Shown here one piece after another: positions 51,230-60,861 of a DNA stretch of 64,000 nucleotides. Positions within the stretch are counted from its first letter, which is position 1. Every line of letters starts with the position of its first letter. Source of the stretch: Serratia sarumanii. GTDB lineage: Bacteria > Pseudomonadota > Gammaproteobacteria > Enterobacterales > Enterobacteriaceae. A program made the translations under genes and the position numbers. The stretch is taken from positions 1,550,001 through 1,614,000 of the forward strand of contig NZ_CP124750.1 in assembly GCF_029962605.1 (NCBI RefSeq), read 5' to 3'. The notes under the pieces were generated by a model. It made no database searches and was not told where the DNA came from. It saw nothing but the letters and a program-made list of their open reading frames with translations.

Positions 51230-52645
51230 ATGAGTAACCTTTATCCTGTTATTATGGCTGGGGGAACAGGGAGTCGCCTGTGGCCGCTTTCTCGTGAATT
51301 ATTCCCCAAACAGTTCTTAGCGCTGTGCAATGAATTTTCCATGTTGCAAACGACAGTCATGCGGCTTAAAGGGTTAGAGATTATTAATCCTCTTGTTATA
51401 TGTAACGAAGAGCATCGTTTTATCGTGGCCGAACAACTGCGCCAAATCACGCGTTTATCGCATAATATTATTCTGGAGCCGGTAGGGCGTAATACGGCGC
51501 CGGCGATTGCGCTTGCCGCTTTGCAGGCGGTTTCCAGCGGTGACGATCCGCTCATGTTGGTATTGGCCGCGGATCACGTCATTCAGGACGAAGCGATTTT
51601 CCGCGATGCGGTCAATCAGGCAATTCCCTATGCTGAAGCGGGAAAACTGGCTACTTTCGGCATCGTTCCGACGGGCCCGGAAACGGGCTATGGGTATATT
51701 CAAAAAGGTGCCAGCGTCGACGGTTCCAGTATCTGCGGCGTTTCGCGCTTTGTCGAAAAGCCTAATCTTGAAACGGCGCAGCAGTATCTGGCCAGCGGCG
51801 ACTATCTCTGGAATAGCGGTATGTTTTTGTTCAAAGCCAGCCGTTACCTGGAAGAATTAGGCCGTTTCCGCCCAGATATTCTGGACGCGTGTAAGCAGTC
51901 GCTTGCGCATTTGACCCCCGATATGGACTTTATCCGCGTTGACCGAGATGCATTCATTGCCTGCCCGGATGAGTCTGTCGATTATGCCGTGATGGAACAA
52001 ACTGCCGATGCTGTCGTCGTACCCCTGGATGCGGGATGGAATGACGTGGGATCATGGTCTGCGTTGTGGGAAATCAGTGAAAAAGACACAAAAGGGAACT
52101 CTACTTTCGGTGATGTTCTTGAGCATAACTGTTCAAATAACTATATTCGCGCGGAGCATAAATTGGTGGCCGCTGTCGGGGTGACCAATTTGGTTGTGGT
52201 TGAAACCAAAGATGCCGTGTTGATTGCCGATAAAGATAACGTCCAAGACGTAAAAGAAATCGTCAACCAACTGAAGCGACAAAAGCGTTCCGAAAGCAAA
52301 CAGCACCGTGAAGTTTATCGTCCGTGGGGCAAACATGATGCGATTGCGCAGGGCGATCGCTTCCAGGTGCGCCGCATTACTGTAAAGCCAGGCGAGAAAT
52401 TGTCCTTGCAGATGCACCATCATCGTTCGGAACACTGGGTAGTGGTGTCAGGCACTGCCAAAGTGCATACCAATGGTAAAATGCAACTGATCAGTGAAAA
52501 CGAATCCGTTTATATCCCTCTTGGGGTCGAACATTCTCTCGAAAACCCGGGAAAAATCCCGCTTGATTTGATTGAGATTCAGTCGGGTGCCTATTTGGGA
52601 GAAGACGATATCGTGCGAATCGGCGACTCCGCTCAGCATAATTAA
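51230..52645 (+). CDS. manC: Mannose-1-phosphate guanylyltransferase ManC
   Basis: 471 residues from the ATG at 51230 ([29 protein letters not shown]); a GTG at 51218 is in frame but lies in the ribosome-binding region. It makes GDP-mannose from mannose-1-phosphate and GTP. The pyrophosphorylase signature is complete. The C-terminal cupin part ([38 protein letters not shown]) is that of the bifunctional mannose-6-phosphate isomerase/guanylyltransferase type. No gmd or fcl genes follow, so mannose itself is probably used in the polymer. Confidence 0.95.
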   Translation: MSNLYPVIMAGGTGSRLWPLSRELFPKQFLALCNEFSMLQTTVMRLKGLEIINPLVICNEEHRFIVAEQLRQITRLSHNIILEPVGRNTAPAIALAALQAVSSGDDPLMLVLAADHVIQDEAIFRDAVNQAIPYAEAGKLATFGIVPTGPETGYGYIQKGASVDGSSICGVSRFVEKPNLETAQQYLASGDYLWNSGMFLFKASRYLEELGRFRPDILDACKQSLAHLTPDMDFIRVDRDAFIACPDESVDYAVMEQTADAVVVPLDAGWNDVGSWSALWEISEKDTKGNSTFGDVLEHNCSNNYIRAEHKLVAAVGVTNLVVVETKDAVLIADKDNVQDVKEIVNQLKRQKRSESKQHREVYRPWGKHDAIAQGDRFQVRRITVKPGEKLSLQMHHHRSEHWVVVSGTAKVHTNGKMQLISENESVYIPLGVEHSLENPGKIPLDLIEIQSGAYLGEDDIVRIGDSAQHN

Positions 52646-52708
52646 TCATTTTGGTGCGGTGGATATTTGAGCCGCATCACTGTATTTACGTTTGGTAAGG
52701 ATCTCAAC

Positions 52709-54082
52709 ATGTCTCAATCATTGACTTGTTTCAAAGCATACGACATTCGCGGGCAGCTGGGTGAAGAGCTGAACAACGATATTGCCTATCGTGTCGGCCG
52801 TGCATATGGGGAGTTTTTGCAACCTAAAAGCGTTGTCGTCGGGGGAGACATCCGTTTGACCAGCGAGGAACTGAAACTCGCGTTGGCGGAAGGGCTGCGC
52901 GATGCCGGGGTTAATGTTCTGGATATTGGCGTCAGTGGAACGGAAGAAATTTATTTTGCCACTTTCCACTTAGGTCTCGATGGCGGCATAGAAGTGACGG
53001 CCAGTCATAATCCTATGGATTACAACGGAATGAAGCTGGTGCGTAGCCAGGCTAAACCGATCAGCGGCGATACCGGTTTGCGCGATATTCAGCGTTTGGC
53101 AGAAGATAATAACTTCGCTGCGGTTGATCCGACCCGACGCGGCAGCTACGAAACAATATCGATTGAAAAAGAATATGTGGATCATCTGCTGAGCTATGTG
53201 AATACGGCTAACTTCAAACCGTTGAAGCTGGTCGTCAACTCCGGCAACGGCGCTGCAGGTCACGTTATCGATGCTGTCGAATCGCGTTTCAAGCAGCTTC
53301 AGGTGCCGGTTGAATTTATCAAGGTTCACCACCAGCCTGACGGCAATTTCCCCAACGGTATCCCTAACCCGCTGCTGCCGGAGTGTCGGGAAGATACGGC
53401 GCAAGCAGTGCGTGCGCACAAGGCGGATATGGGAATCGCGTTTGACGGTGATTTCGATCGCTGCTTCTTGTTCGATGAACACGGCGGATTCATTGAAGGT
53501 TACTATATCGTTGGCTTGTTGGCGGAGGCGTTCCTGGAGAAAGACGCTGGGGCGAAGATCATTCATGACCCGCGCTTGAGCTGGAACACCATCGACGTGG
53601 TCAAGCAGGCAGGCGGGGTGCCGGTGATGTCGAAAACGGGCCATGCATTCATTAAAGAGCGTATGCGCCTGGAAGATGCCGTTTACGGTGGTGAGATGAG
53701 CGCCCACCATTACTTCCGCGACTTTTCATATTGCGACAGCGGCATGATCCCATGGTTGTTGGTTGCTGAGTTGCTGTGCATTAAAAACAAGACGCTCGGG
53801 GAGTTGGTCGGGGATCGGATGATCGCTTATCCAGCATCGGGTGAAATTAACAGCAAACTGCAAGATCCAAAAGCTGCAATTGAAAGAGTACTCAATCGCT
53901 ATCAGCCTTCGGCACTGGAATTTGATACGACCGATGGCATTAGTCTGGAATTTGCAGACTGGCGATTTAATTTACGTAGCTCAAATACTGAGCCGGTGGT
54001 GCGTTTGAATGTCGAATCACGAGCCAATCCTGCACTGATGCAGCAAAAAACAGAGGAAATACTGGCCTTGCTTCGACGCTGA
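52709..54082 (+). CDS. manB: Phosphomannomutase ManB (CpsG-type)
   Basis: 457 residues from the ATG at 52709, where it begins [21 protein letters not shown] like E. coli CpsG. The upstream in-frame GTG-like start would include the manC-manB gap. It interconverts mannose-6- and mannose-1-phosphate. The catalytic serine loop [13 protein letters not shown], the metal loop DGDFDRC and the sugar-binding [12 protein letters not shown] are all present, together with the C-terminal [16 protein letters not shown]. It supplies ManC. Confidence 0.96.
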   Translation: MSQSLTCFKAYDIRGQLGEELNNDIAYRVGRAYGEFLQPKSVVVGGDIRLTSEELKLALAEGLRDAGVNVLDIGVSGTEEIYFATFHLGLDGGIEVTASHNPMDYNGMKLVRSQAKPISGDTGLRDIQRLAEDNNFAAVDPTRRGSYETISIEKEYVDHLLSYVNTANFKPLKLVVNSGNGAAGHVIDAVESRFKQLQVPVEFIKVHHQPDGNFPNGIPNPLLPECREDTAQAVRAHKADMGIAFDGDFDRCFLFDEHGGFIEGYYIVGLLAEAFLEKDAGAKIIHDPRLSWNTIDVVKQAGGVPVMSKTGHAFIKERMRLEDAVYGGEMSAHHYFRDFSYCDSGMIPWLLVAELLCIKNKTLGELVGDRMIAYPASGEINSKLQDPKAAIERVLNRYQPSALEFDTTDGISLEFADWRFNLRSSNTEPVVRLNVESRANPALMQQKTEEILALLRR

Positions 54083-54209
54083 TCTCTGGTTTTAAAGCTA
54101 TATTTTAATGCTGGGCGAGCGGTATATGCCCAGCGTTGTGAAGCGATATAGGTACCAGAGAAAACTAACAAAAGGCATCTATACTATGATAGTTAATAGG
54201 CAGTTATCT

Positions 54210-55604
54210 ATGAACGGTTTCCGTCGGGGCGTGTTGCATACTAATGCGTCTCTTACTTCAATGCTTCAGCGCTTCTCTGATATTTTCGTTATCTTTAGCG
54301 GGCTGTACTTGTCTTGCCTAATCTCCGGTGCCGCATTTAGCGTGCAGCACTGGATTATGGTATTAATATCGATCGTTATCTTCCAAATGATTGGTGGGAT
54401 TACTGACTTTTATCGTTCGTGGCGTGGTGTGCGTGCGGGGCTGGAGATCCAGCTCATTTTGCAAAACTGGTCGCTGAGCCTGCTGTTGACCTCAGGAACG
54501 GTGGCGTTGATAAATGTCTTCAATAACGAGTATTCCGTCTATATCCAATGGTATCTGCTGGTCTGCTGCGGTTTGGTCATTACGCGCAGCGTGATCCGGC
54601 TGCTCTTGGGATACATGCGCAATATTGGTTTCAATACCCGTAATGTGGCCATCATGGGCGCGATGCCCGTCGGTATTCGTCTGGCAGAATCTTTACGTGA
54701 CGCGCACTGGATGGGATTTAAAGTGTTGGGCATTTACGACAACGATAATTCTCCGTTGAACAGCAAAATCGAACGCTGCGGCGACTTGTCTCAGCTCGTG
54801 AGCGACGCGAAAAGTGGCCGTATCGATAGGGTCTATATCGCAATGTCGATGGAGCAGGAAAAATTGATCAAAGATACGATCGCGGATCTTTCTGATACGA
54901 CCTGCTCAGTGATGCTGATCCCGGATATCTTTACGTTCAACATATTACAGTCACGATCGGAAGAGATTAATGGCGTTCCCGTCGTTTCGTTATTCGATAC
55001 GCCAATGAGCGGGGTTAATCAGGTAATTAAGCGTATTGAAGACATCATTCTGTCAATATTTATTTTGCTGTTCATTTCTCCGGTTCTGTTGCTGATCGCC
55101 TGCATGGTCAAATTTACCTCTTCCGGGCCCATCATTTTCAAACAAAGGCGTTATGGCATGGATGGCAAGGCCATCGAGGTATGGAAATTCCGCTCGATGA
55201 CCGTGATGGAAGATGGCGATAAAGTCGTTCAAGCGAAAAAAGGGGACGCGCGCCTGACGCCGGTCGGCTCCTTCTTGCGTCGTACCTCTCTGGATGAATT
55301 GCCGCAATTTGTCAATGTACTGAAAGGCGACATGTCGATTGTAGGCCCAAGGCCGCATGCCGTGGCACATAATGAACAGTATAGAAAGTTGATCAACGGC
55401 TATATGCTGCGCCATAAAATGAAGCCGGGTATCACGGGGTGGGCGCAGATCAACGGTTGGCGTGGCGAGACGGATACGTTGGAAAAAATGCAAAAGCGCG
55501 TTGAGTTCGATCTCGACTACATCCGTAACTGGAGCGTTTGGTTGGACATTAAAATCGTCTTCCTGACCATTTTCAAGGGATTCATTAATAAAGCGGCGTA
55601 TTAG
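54210..55604 (+). CDS. wcaJ: Undecaprenyl-phosphate glucose phosphotransferase WcaJ
   Basis: 464 residues from the ATG at 54210 (MNGFRRGVLHTNASL), the same length as E. coli WcaJ. ATGs at 54186 and 54108 are in frame but have no similarity. It starts the repeat unit by moving glucose-1-phosphate from UDP-glucose to undecaprenyl phosphate. There are four N-terminal membrane segments, a central domain, and a C-terminal bacterial sugar transferase domain (KQRRYGMDGKAIEVWKFRSM, RRTSLDELPQFVNVLKGDMSIVGPRPHAVAHNEQY, KPGITGWAQINGWRGETDT). Its presence predicts glucose (or galactose) as first sugar. Confidence 0.95.
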   Translation: MNGFRRGVLHTNASLTSMLQRFSDIFVIFSGLYLSCLISGAAFSVQHWIMVLISIVIFQMIGGITDFYRSWRGVRAGLEIQLILQNWSLSLLLTSGTVALINVFNNEYSVYIQWYLLVCCGLVITRSVIRLLLGYMRNIGFNTRNVAIMGAMPVGIRLAESLRDAHWMGFKVLGIYDNDNSPLNSKIERCGDLSQLVSDAKSGRIDRVYIAMSMEQEKLIKDTIADLSDTTCSVMLIPDIFTFNILQSRSEEINGVPVVSLFDTPMSGVNQVIKRIEDIILSIFILLFISPVLLLIACMVKFTSSGPIIFKQRRYGMDGKAIEVWKFRSMTVMEDGDKVVQAKKGDARLTPVGSFLRRTSLDELPQFVNVLKGDMSIVGPRPHAVAHNEQYRKLINGYMLRHKMKPGITGWAQINGWRGETDTLEKMQKRVEFDLDYIRNWSVWLDIKIVFLTIFKGFINKAAY

Positions 55605-55702
55605 ATTTTCTTTAAGGATGTCGCGCCTGGGAAATGTGGATTTCCTGATCTCTGGGGATGTTGAGACAGTTCATTTTTCTTTTAAAACTGGAGGTCGGTC
55701 AG

Positions 55703-57028
55703 ATGTTGACTAAAACAAACCGTAAACTGAGGTGCTGGAAGGGGGCGGCTTCATCGCTGGCCTTCGCATTGCCGCTGATGTTTATCAGTGCGAACGCCTT
55801 GGCTTTCGAAGTCGGGGTTCATGCGCATTTTCGCTGGTATCCCAACGATCCGGATAAATATTTGGATCTGATTAAGCGTTACGGTTTCACGTCGTATCGA
55901 GCGGATTTTCCCTGGAGCGGATTGGAACAGCAAAAAGGGCAGTATGTCATAACCGGCAATATGCAAAAGGCCGACCAAGCGTTTAACGATGCCCAGGCAA
56001 AATTTGGTCTGAATGGGTTATTAGTATTGGCGTACGGTAACAAACTCTACGATCCATCGGGTTATCCAACGACGCCTGAAGCCATTCAGGCTTTTGCCAA
56101 CTACGCGTATTGGACGGCCTCCAAATATAAAGGCAAGATCAAGTATTACGAGATCTGGAACGAATGGACGAATGCCACTGCGATTAAGCCGAAGCCGCGC
56201 ACGCCACCGCCGCCGGAGATTTTTGTCGCGTTGGTGAAAGCTACGGCTGCTGCGGTTCGAAAGGCCGATCCCAACGCAATTGTCATTACGGGAACGGCCA
56301 ACCCAACAGGAACTCGCGATCCTTCCTGGGTTGATAACATCGTTAAACTCGGCGTGTTGAATTACGTTGATGGTTTCTCCATCCACCCTTACTCCTATGG
56401 CAACGATAATTACGCTATACGGGCCCCTGAGGGGAACCTCGGCGTCGTGGATAAATTCGAGGCTCGGCTTGCAAAGGCAGCAGGTAAGACGGTGCCGATT
56501 TATATCACTGAAATCGGCGTGCCAACCTATGACGGTAAAGGCGGGTTATCAAAAGATGTGGCTGCGCAATATGTGGTGAAATATACTTTCCTGGCCAAAT
56601 CGCGGCCCTTTATCAAAGGGATATGGTGGTACGATTTGCTCGATGATGGAGACAACCCGAAAATCAATGAACATCGATTTGGGCTGCTGACGAGAAACGG
56701 TCAACCGAAGCCGTCGATGCTGGCTTTAAGTAAGGTCGCAGATGTTGCGCGATCGTATTCCGTTGAGAAATACCAAGTGCTGCCGGGCGGTAAAATTTCC
56801 ATCGCATTGAAAGGGAATAATCAACATGCGATGCTATTCTGGCAGGAAAAACCGGTGGCTAAGCCTGCCAGCGGTATTTCTTCAGGCTTGCGTAGTTTTA
56901 TGGCGAGTGAGGCGCCGCAAAACCAAAGTGCTACGCCGCTCAAAGAGGTTCAGGGGAATACGGCTGCACCCGATGGCGATGTACCGGTAATGATGCGCTC
57001 CAGTGCTCCGATTGCCTCGCCCTGGTAG
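55703..57028 (+). CDS. Secreted glycoside hydrolase, PslG-like (GH39/GH5-type fold)
   Basis: 441 residues from the ATG at 55703, with an AGGAGG-like site; the size is close to Pseudomonas PslG. A signal peptide is clear (SSLAFALPLMFISANALAFE). The barrel contains the acid/base motif KYYEIWNEWTNAT and the nucleophile motif PIYITEIGVPTYDG, two Glu residues in the clan GH-A arrangement. The last 80 residues are low in complexity (Pro, Ala, Ser-rich) and probably linker. It is likely a periplasmic or secreted glycosidase that trims or clears the locus product, as PslG does for Psl. Substrate specificity is inference from position. It is the last gene of the locus. Confidence 0.75.
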   Translation: MLTKTNRKLRCWKGAASSLAFALPLMFISANALAFEVGVHAHFRWYPNDPDKYLDLIKRYGFTSYRADFPWSGLEQQKGQYVITGNMQKADQAFNDAQAKFGLNGLLVLAYGNKLYDPSGYPTTPEAIQAFANYAYWTASKYKGKIKYYEIWNEWTNATAIKPKPRTPPPPEIFVALVKATAAAVRKADPNAIVITGTANPTGTRDPSWVDNIVKLGVLNYVDGFSIHPYSYGNDNYAIRAPEGNLGVVDKFEARLAKAAGKTVPIYITEIGVPTYDGKGGLSKDVAAQYVVKYTFLAKSRPFIKGIWWYDLLDDGDNPKINEHRFGLLTRNGQPKPSMLALSKVADVARSYSVEKYQVLPGGKISIALKGNNQHAMLFWQEKPVAKPASGISSGLRSFMASEAPQNQSATPLKEVQGNTAAPDGDVPVMMRSSAPIASPW

Positions 57029-57044
57029 GCAGGCTGTGAGTAAA

Positions 57045-57079
57045 AAACCGCAAGCTTATTAAGCTTGCGGTTTTTTTTT
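57045..57079 (+). terminator. Strong terminator at the end of the capsule locus
   Basis: AAACCGCAAGCTT (57045-57057) pairs with AAGCTTGCGGTTT (57061-57073), followed by a run of T to 57079. It closes the polysaccharide locus. Confidence 0.92.
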
Positions 57080-57134
57080 GTCCAGCGTCATAAGCGGCTT
57101 GCTGCTTCGCCATTCGCCTGCATTTGCCGCCTAT

Positions 57135-57163
57135 AAAAAAGCCAGCCGGCATAGCCGGCTGGC
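57135..57163 (-). terminator. Terminator of slaA
   Basis: GCCAGCCGGC (57141-57150) pairs with GCCGGCTGGC (57154-57163). The A-run at 57135-57140 gives the T-tract on the minus strand. It lies about 70 bases beyond the slaA stop. Confidence 0.85.
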
Positions 57164-57234
57164 ATCAGTATATAACTGCCGTTCTCCATGCGGCCCTGAA
57201 TAAATAATCAGGGCGCTTGGTGAAGGCGTTACGC

Positions 57235-60225
57235 TTACGCGTAGTGCAACGTATCCACCAATTGCTGGTGGTTTTGCCCAGTCAGGTATACCACGGTATC
57301 GTTGAGGTCCAGCGAGTGGTTATCGTTGTTGTCGATAATCACGTAAGAGCTGGCAGTGTTACCGCCACCGCTGAATACAACGGATGCCACACCCACTTTC
57401 GACGTCAGCGAGTTGCTGCTATCCAGGCCAAGAATACCGCCCAGCAGGCCGATAACGCCATTGGTCAAACCGCCCACCAGTGTCCCCAACAATGCATCCA
57501 ACGTGTCGGCAGAACGCGTACCGTAGTTCGCTACCGCGGTGCCGCTGGCGTCATCGGAGATAGTCAGGCCGCCATGGTTCACGTCGACAATCGAGTCCTT
57601 GAGGCTATTAAAGTCCTTGATGGTCACACCCGCCTGCGTGTTACTGGCCTTGATGTCGTAGGTGTTGGCACCTGCGCCGCCGGTCAGCGTGGTGTTGCCA
57701 ATCACGCCCAGAGTATCGGCAGCACTGGAACCTTCTACGGTCATTTGGTAACCGTTCAGGCCCAACGCCGTCAACACCGGTGCCAACAGGTTGGTGGTGA
57801 TAACGCTCAGCGGCAGAATGTTCAGCAACTGAATGATGATACCGTCACCGGTACCGCCATGGCTGGAGTCGAGATTCAGCCCCGCGGTATTGGTGGACGC
57901 ATTGATATCACGCACGTTGCTGAAACCGCTGCCCACCGTCAGATCCAGCGCGTGATCACCGGTCACGTTGATGGTCTGAACCTGCGCATTGGTGCCGGCC
58001 AATGACAGAATATTGTCAAAGCTGCCGGTACCGCCCGAGGCTACGTTCACCGTACTCAATGCAGTACCGCCAATCAGGCTGCTGCTGCTGTTGAGGGTGA
58101 TGGCACCGGCGTTCACATTGGCGGAACTCACCGCATCGAAGTTGATGTCGAAGTGATTGGTGGCATTCTGGACGAAGGTAAAGTTCAGCGTGCTGGCAGC
58201 GGTCGCGTCCCCTTTCACTGCCAACTGCGCGGCGTTGCCGCCGGCGGCGTTGATGACGTTGACGTTAGCCAGACCGGAGACCACAAACCCCTGAGTGCCC
58301 AGATTGGTGGCCGCTGCGTTCTGCGTAACCGTGCCGCCGGTGGTGCCTTCGACCGTGGACGTGCCGTTGGTCAGGCCAAAGTCAAAGGTGTTGTTTGGCG
58401 TGGTCACGCTGGTGGTAGTCGGTGAACCGATCAGCGGCGTCGTAATCAGCGTACCGACGGACTTGCCGATATAGCCGGTCAGGTCGATCTGCTCGAAGTT
58501 CGAGAAGTTGTTGGCGTTGCTGGTCACGGTGCTGGTACGAACGCCCAGGGCGTTTTGGTTGGTCACCACGGTTTTGGTGATGAAGTTGGCGGAGATGGAG
58601 TCCGTACCCGCGCCGCCATTAGCGGAGATGCCGGCGCCGACGGTGTTGGCTGCGCCGGTTGCCGCATTCCCCGCCCATTTCAGCGAGTCGTTGCCGTTGC
58701 CAAGGTTAAAGTCGCCGGTGCCCGTGGCGATGTTGGCCGTCGACGTCACGATGACATCATCATTCCCGGAACTGGCGTTCAGAATCACGTTGCCATTGTT
58801 AACGGTAATATCGACACCAGGGTTAACCCCGTTGTCAGACAGGTTGACCGTTGCTGCACTGGTGCCGTTGATGGTCAGATTCGCCAGGTGGTCGGCGAAC
58901 TTCAGGTTCACGATGCTGGCGGCATTGGCGTTCAGTTGCACATCCGTCAACACTGCCGTTTCGGCATTGCTAATTTGGTGAGATGCGCCGGTGTTGACGG
59001 TGCCCGTCGCGTTGCCGCCGGCGGCCGTTGCCGTCAGAGACGCCGCGGTTTTGTACAGCAGGCTGGTACCGATATCGTATTCGAAGCCATGCTGCTGAGT
59101 GACGGTGGCACTGTCAGTGGCGACGGAGCTGCGCAGGTCGTTGATAATGGCCTGCGTGATGGCCGTTTTGCTCCCCAGCGCACCATAGCTGGCTAATTGC
59201 GCAGCGGTGGCGGCGGTGCCATGCACCAGGGTAAAGATATGCTGAACAAAATCATCGCCAGTCAATTGAGCGCCTTTCTTTTGCGACTCTGCTGAATTGA
59301 TCAGGGTAGTGATGACCTGTGCATAAGTTTTACCGGCAAACAGTTCTTTGCTCCAGGTGTCCAGCCCGCGGGCATCGACGCCACGGCCAGGAATTGCCAG
59401 GAAGGCCGCTGCGACTTGTTCTTGATAGTTCAGAGCCGGCAGTTCACCCGGTTGCCACACGTGTGTCGCCGCCTGGAAGTGCTGTTGGGCCGTGGTATCG
59501 CCGGCGGCAACGGTGCCCTTCAGTGCTGCGATCACTTGAGCTACGACGTCGCCGCGAGTCGAGCCGCCACTCAGCAAGGCGAGATAGCTGCTGCTTTCGG
59601 CCGAAGTTGGTGCGCGTTCATAGCTGTTTTGGAAGATGGCGTTGATGAAATCGCTATCGCTTAACGTTTTCAGCGGGCTGTTGTTCACGAAGGTTTGTGC
59701 GACCGCCGCCAGCGTTTTGCTGCCCTGCGCCAATACGGTTCCCCAGTAGGTAATGCCGTCCTGAGTTTGCGTTAAGCCCACGACATGGAAAACACCCTGT
59801 ACGTCAGCTGCGCCGGCCGACGATGCGGCTGTCGCGACAGGGAACAGGGTTTTTTCGACTTGAGCTTCGAAATTGCTCTGTGCTGTCAGCAGCGTTGAAT
59901 CAAAACCGCTGTAGCTAAGTACGTCGTTAATCACCTTGGCAACAACGGATGCCGTGGTGGGGTTGCCCGCTAAAAGATCGGCAAGCACGCTGCTGCTGGG
60001 GGCACTGCCGTTCACTGCGGTGTAGACCTTGGTTACGATTTGAGAAGCCGTCAGACCGTTCAGGCTTGAGGTGCCGGTAATGAATTTTTGCGCAACTTGC
60101 TCCAGAGAAAGTGCAGAAGTTTCAATTTTCTGCGAGTAGTAATCTAACGCCGCGGTATCAATATTCTTTCCAGAGATTGCAAGGAAAAAAGCAGCCGCTT
60201 TTTGCTGTGCTACTAATGTGGCCAT
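57235..60225 (-). CDS. slaA: S-layer / large secreted protein SlaA
   Basis: 996 residues, close to the roughly 1000 residues I recall for S. marcescens SlaA, which is exported by the Lip type I system. No signal peptide is present. The N-terminal third has DUF4214-like modules (AAFFLAISGKNIDTAALDYYSQKI, AAAFLAIPGRGVDARGLDTWSKELFAGKTYAQVI, and a stretch LVHGTAATAAQLASYGALG). The centre is low-complexity, Gly/Asn/Thr/Ala-rich, with many short LNXXXA-like repeats. The C-terminus carries GGAGANTYDIKAS near 860 and a hydrophobic end (TVVYLTGQNHQQLVDTLHYA) that fits a type I secretion signal. It is divergent from lipB, its presumed exporter. Confidence 0.85.
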   Translation of the reverse strand: MATLVAQQKAAAFFLAISGKNIDTAALDYYSQKIETSALSLEQVAQKFITGTSSLNGLTASQIVTKVYTAVNGSAPSSSVLADLLAGNPTTASVVAKVINDVLSYSGFDSTLLTAQSNFEAQVEKTLFPVATAASSAGAADVQGVFHVVGLTQTQDGITYWGTVLAQGSKTLAAVAQTFVNNSPLKTLSDSDFINAIFQNSYERAPTSAESSSYLALLSGGSTRGDVVAQVIAALKGTVAAGDTTAQQHFQAATHVWQPGELPALNYQEQVAAAFLAIPGRGVDARGLDTWSKELFAGKTYAQVITTLINSAESQKKGAQLTGDDFVQHIFTLVHGTAATAAQLASYGALGSKTAITQAIINDLRSSVATDSATVTQQHGFEYDIGTSLLYKTAASLTATAAGGNATGTVNTGASHQISNAETAVLTDVQLNANAASIVNLKFADHLANLTINGTSAATVNLSDNGVNPGVDITVNNGNVILNASSGNDDVIVTSTANIATGTGDFNLGNGNDSLKWAGNAATGAANTVGAGISANGGAGTDSISANFITKTVVTNQNALGVRTSTVTSNANNFSNFEQIDLTGYIGKSVGTLITTPLIGSPTTTSVTTPNNTFDFGLTNGTSTVEGTTGGTVTQNAAATNLGTQGFVVSGLANVNVINAAGGNAAQLAVKGDATAASTLNFTFVQNATNHFDINFDAVSSANVNAGAITLNSSSSLIGGTALSTVNVASGGTGSFDNILSLAGTNAQVQTINVTGDHALDLTVGSGFSNVRDINASTNTAGLNLDSSHGGTGDGIIIQLLNILPLSVITTNLLAPVLTALGLNGYQMTVEGSSAADTLGVIGNTTLTGGAGANTYDIKASNTQAGVTIKDFNSLKDSIVDVNHGGLTISDDASGTAVANYGTRSADTLDALLGTLVGGLTNGVIGLLGGILGLDSSNSLTSKVGVASVVFSGGGNTASSYVIIDNNDNHSLDLNDTVVYLTGQNHQQLVDTLHYA

Positions 60226-60861
60226 ACGTTACCCCTTTGGATGTACCCATTTTCTACGGACATAAGAAAGATGTGACCGGCCCCCCATAGCCGTGCCAGG
60301 AAGAGGTTTGGTCAGATTTTTTAGTATTAAAGCTTGTGAAAACAACGGCATATAAAAATGACATACTAATGCCAATTGTTGCTTTCACGTTTTAATCAAA
60401 GGAGCTGATGAGATTTTTGTCAAGGCTATAGGATTTTTTTTATTTCTATTGTTTTGGTTTTTCTATAACTAATTGTGTTGTCAATTAATCCTGCGTTTTT
60501 GTCGCAGTGGATTAATATTTTTTATGAGTGAAATGATTTTGGTTGGTTTTTTAACTGTGGGGATTATTAGATTTCTAATTATTTCCAGTGGTGGCGGTTT
60601 GACTTTGCCGGGGCGTGGGAAAGGGGGGCGGTGTCCTGTCATTCAGGTTTGGGTAACTTTTTGCTTTATATTGGTTTTTTTTTGAATTTTTGAGGAATGT
60701 TTTTTTCGTCTGCCGCCTTGCTGGAATTCCAAATGTGTATCTATAGTTAATGAAAAAGCAGCTGCAGTCTTGAGCATGTTTGGGGGCTTTTTTTGTGAGG
60801 TTAATCTCATAAAAATCAATGCGGATTTTGACTGACAGTGCACATGATGTAAGGGCAGAAA
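60226..60861. promoter_or_regulatory. Divergent promoter region between slaA and lipB
   Basis: 636 AT-rich bases without a supported gene; the two short ORFs here (60473-60685 plus, 60643-60870 minus) are poor. On the minus strand TTGACA (60418-60423) with TTTGAT 17 bases on (60395-60400) is a possible slaA promoter. A G-rich patch around 60590-60640 stands out from the AT background. The region may hold separate regulators for the S-layer and the exporter. Confidence 0.5.

Noticed and set aside
57217..58005. 262-codon plus-strand frame antisense to the slaA end
   Set aside because: The repetitive slaA frame is intact over 996 codons; this is its shadow.
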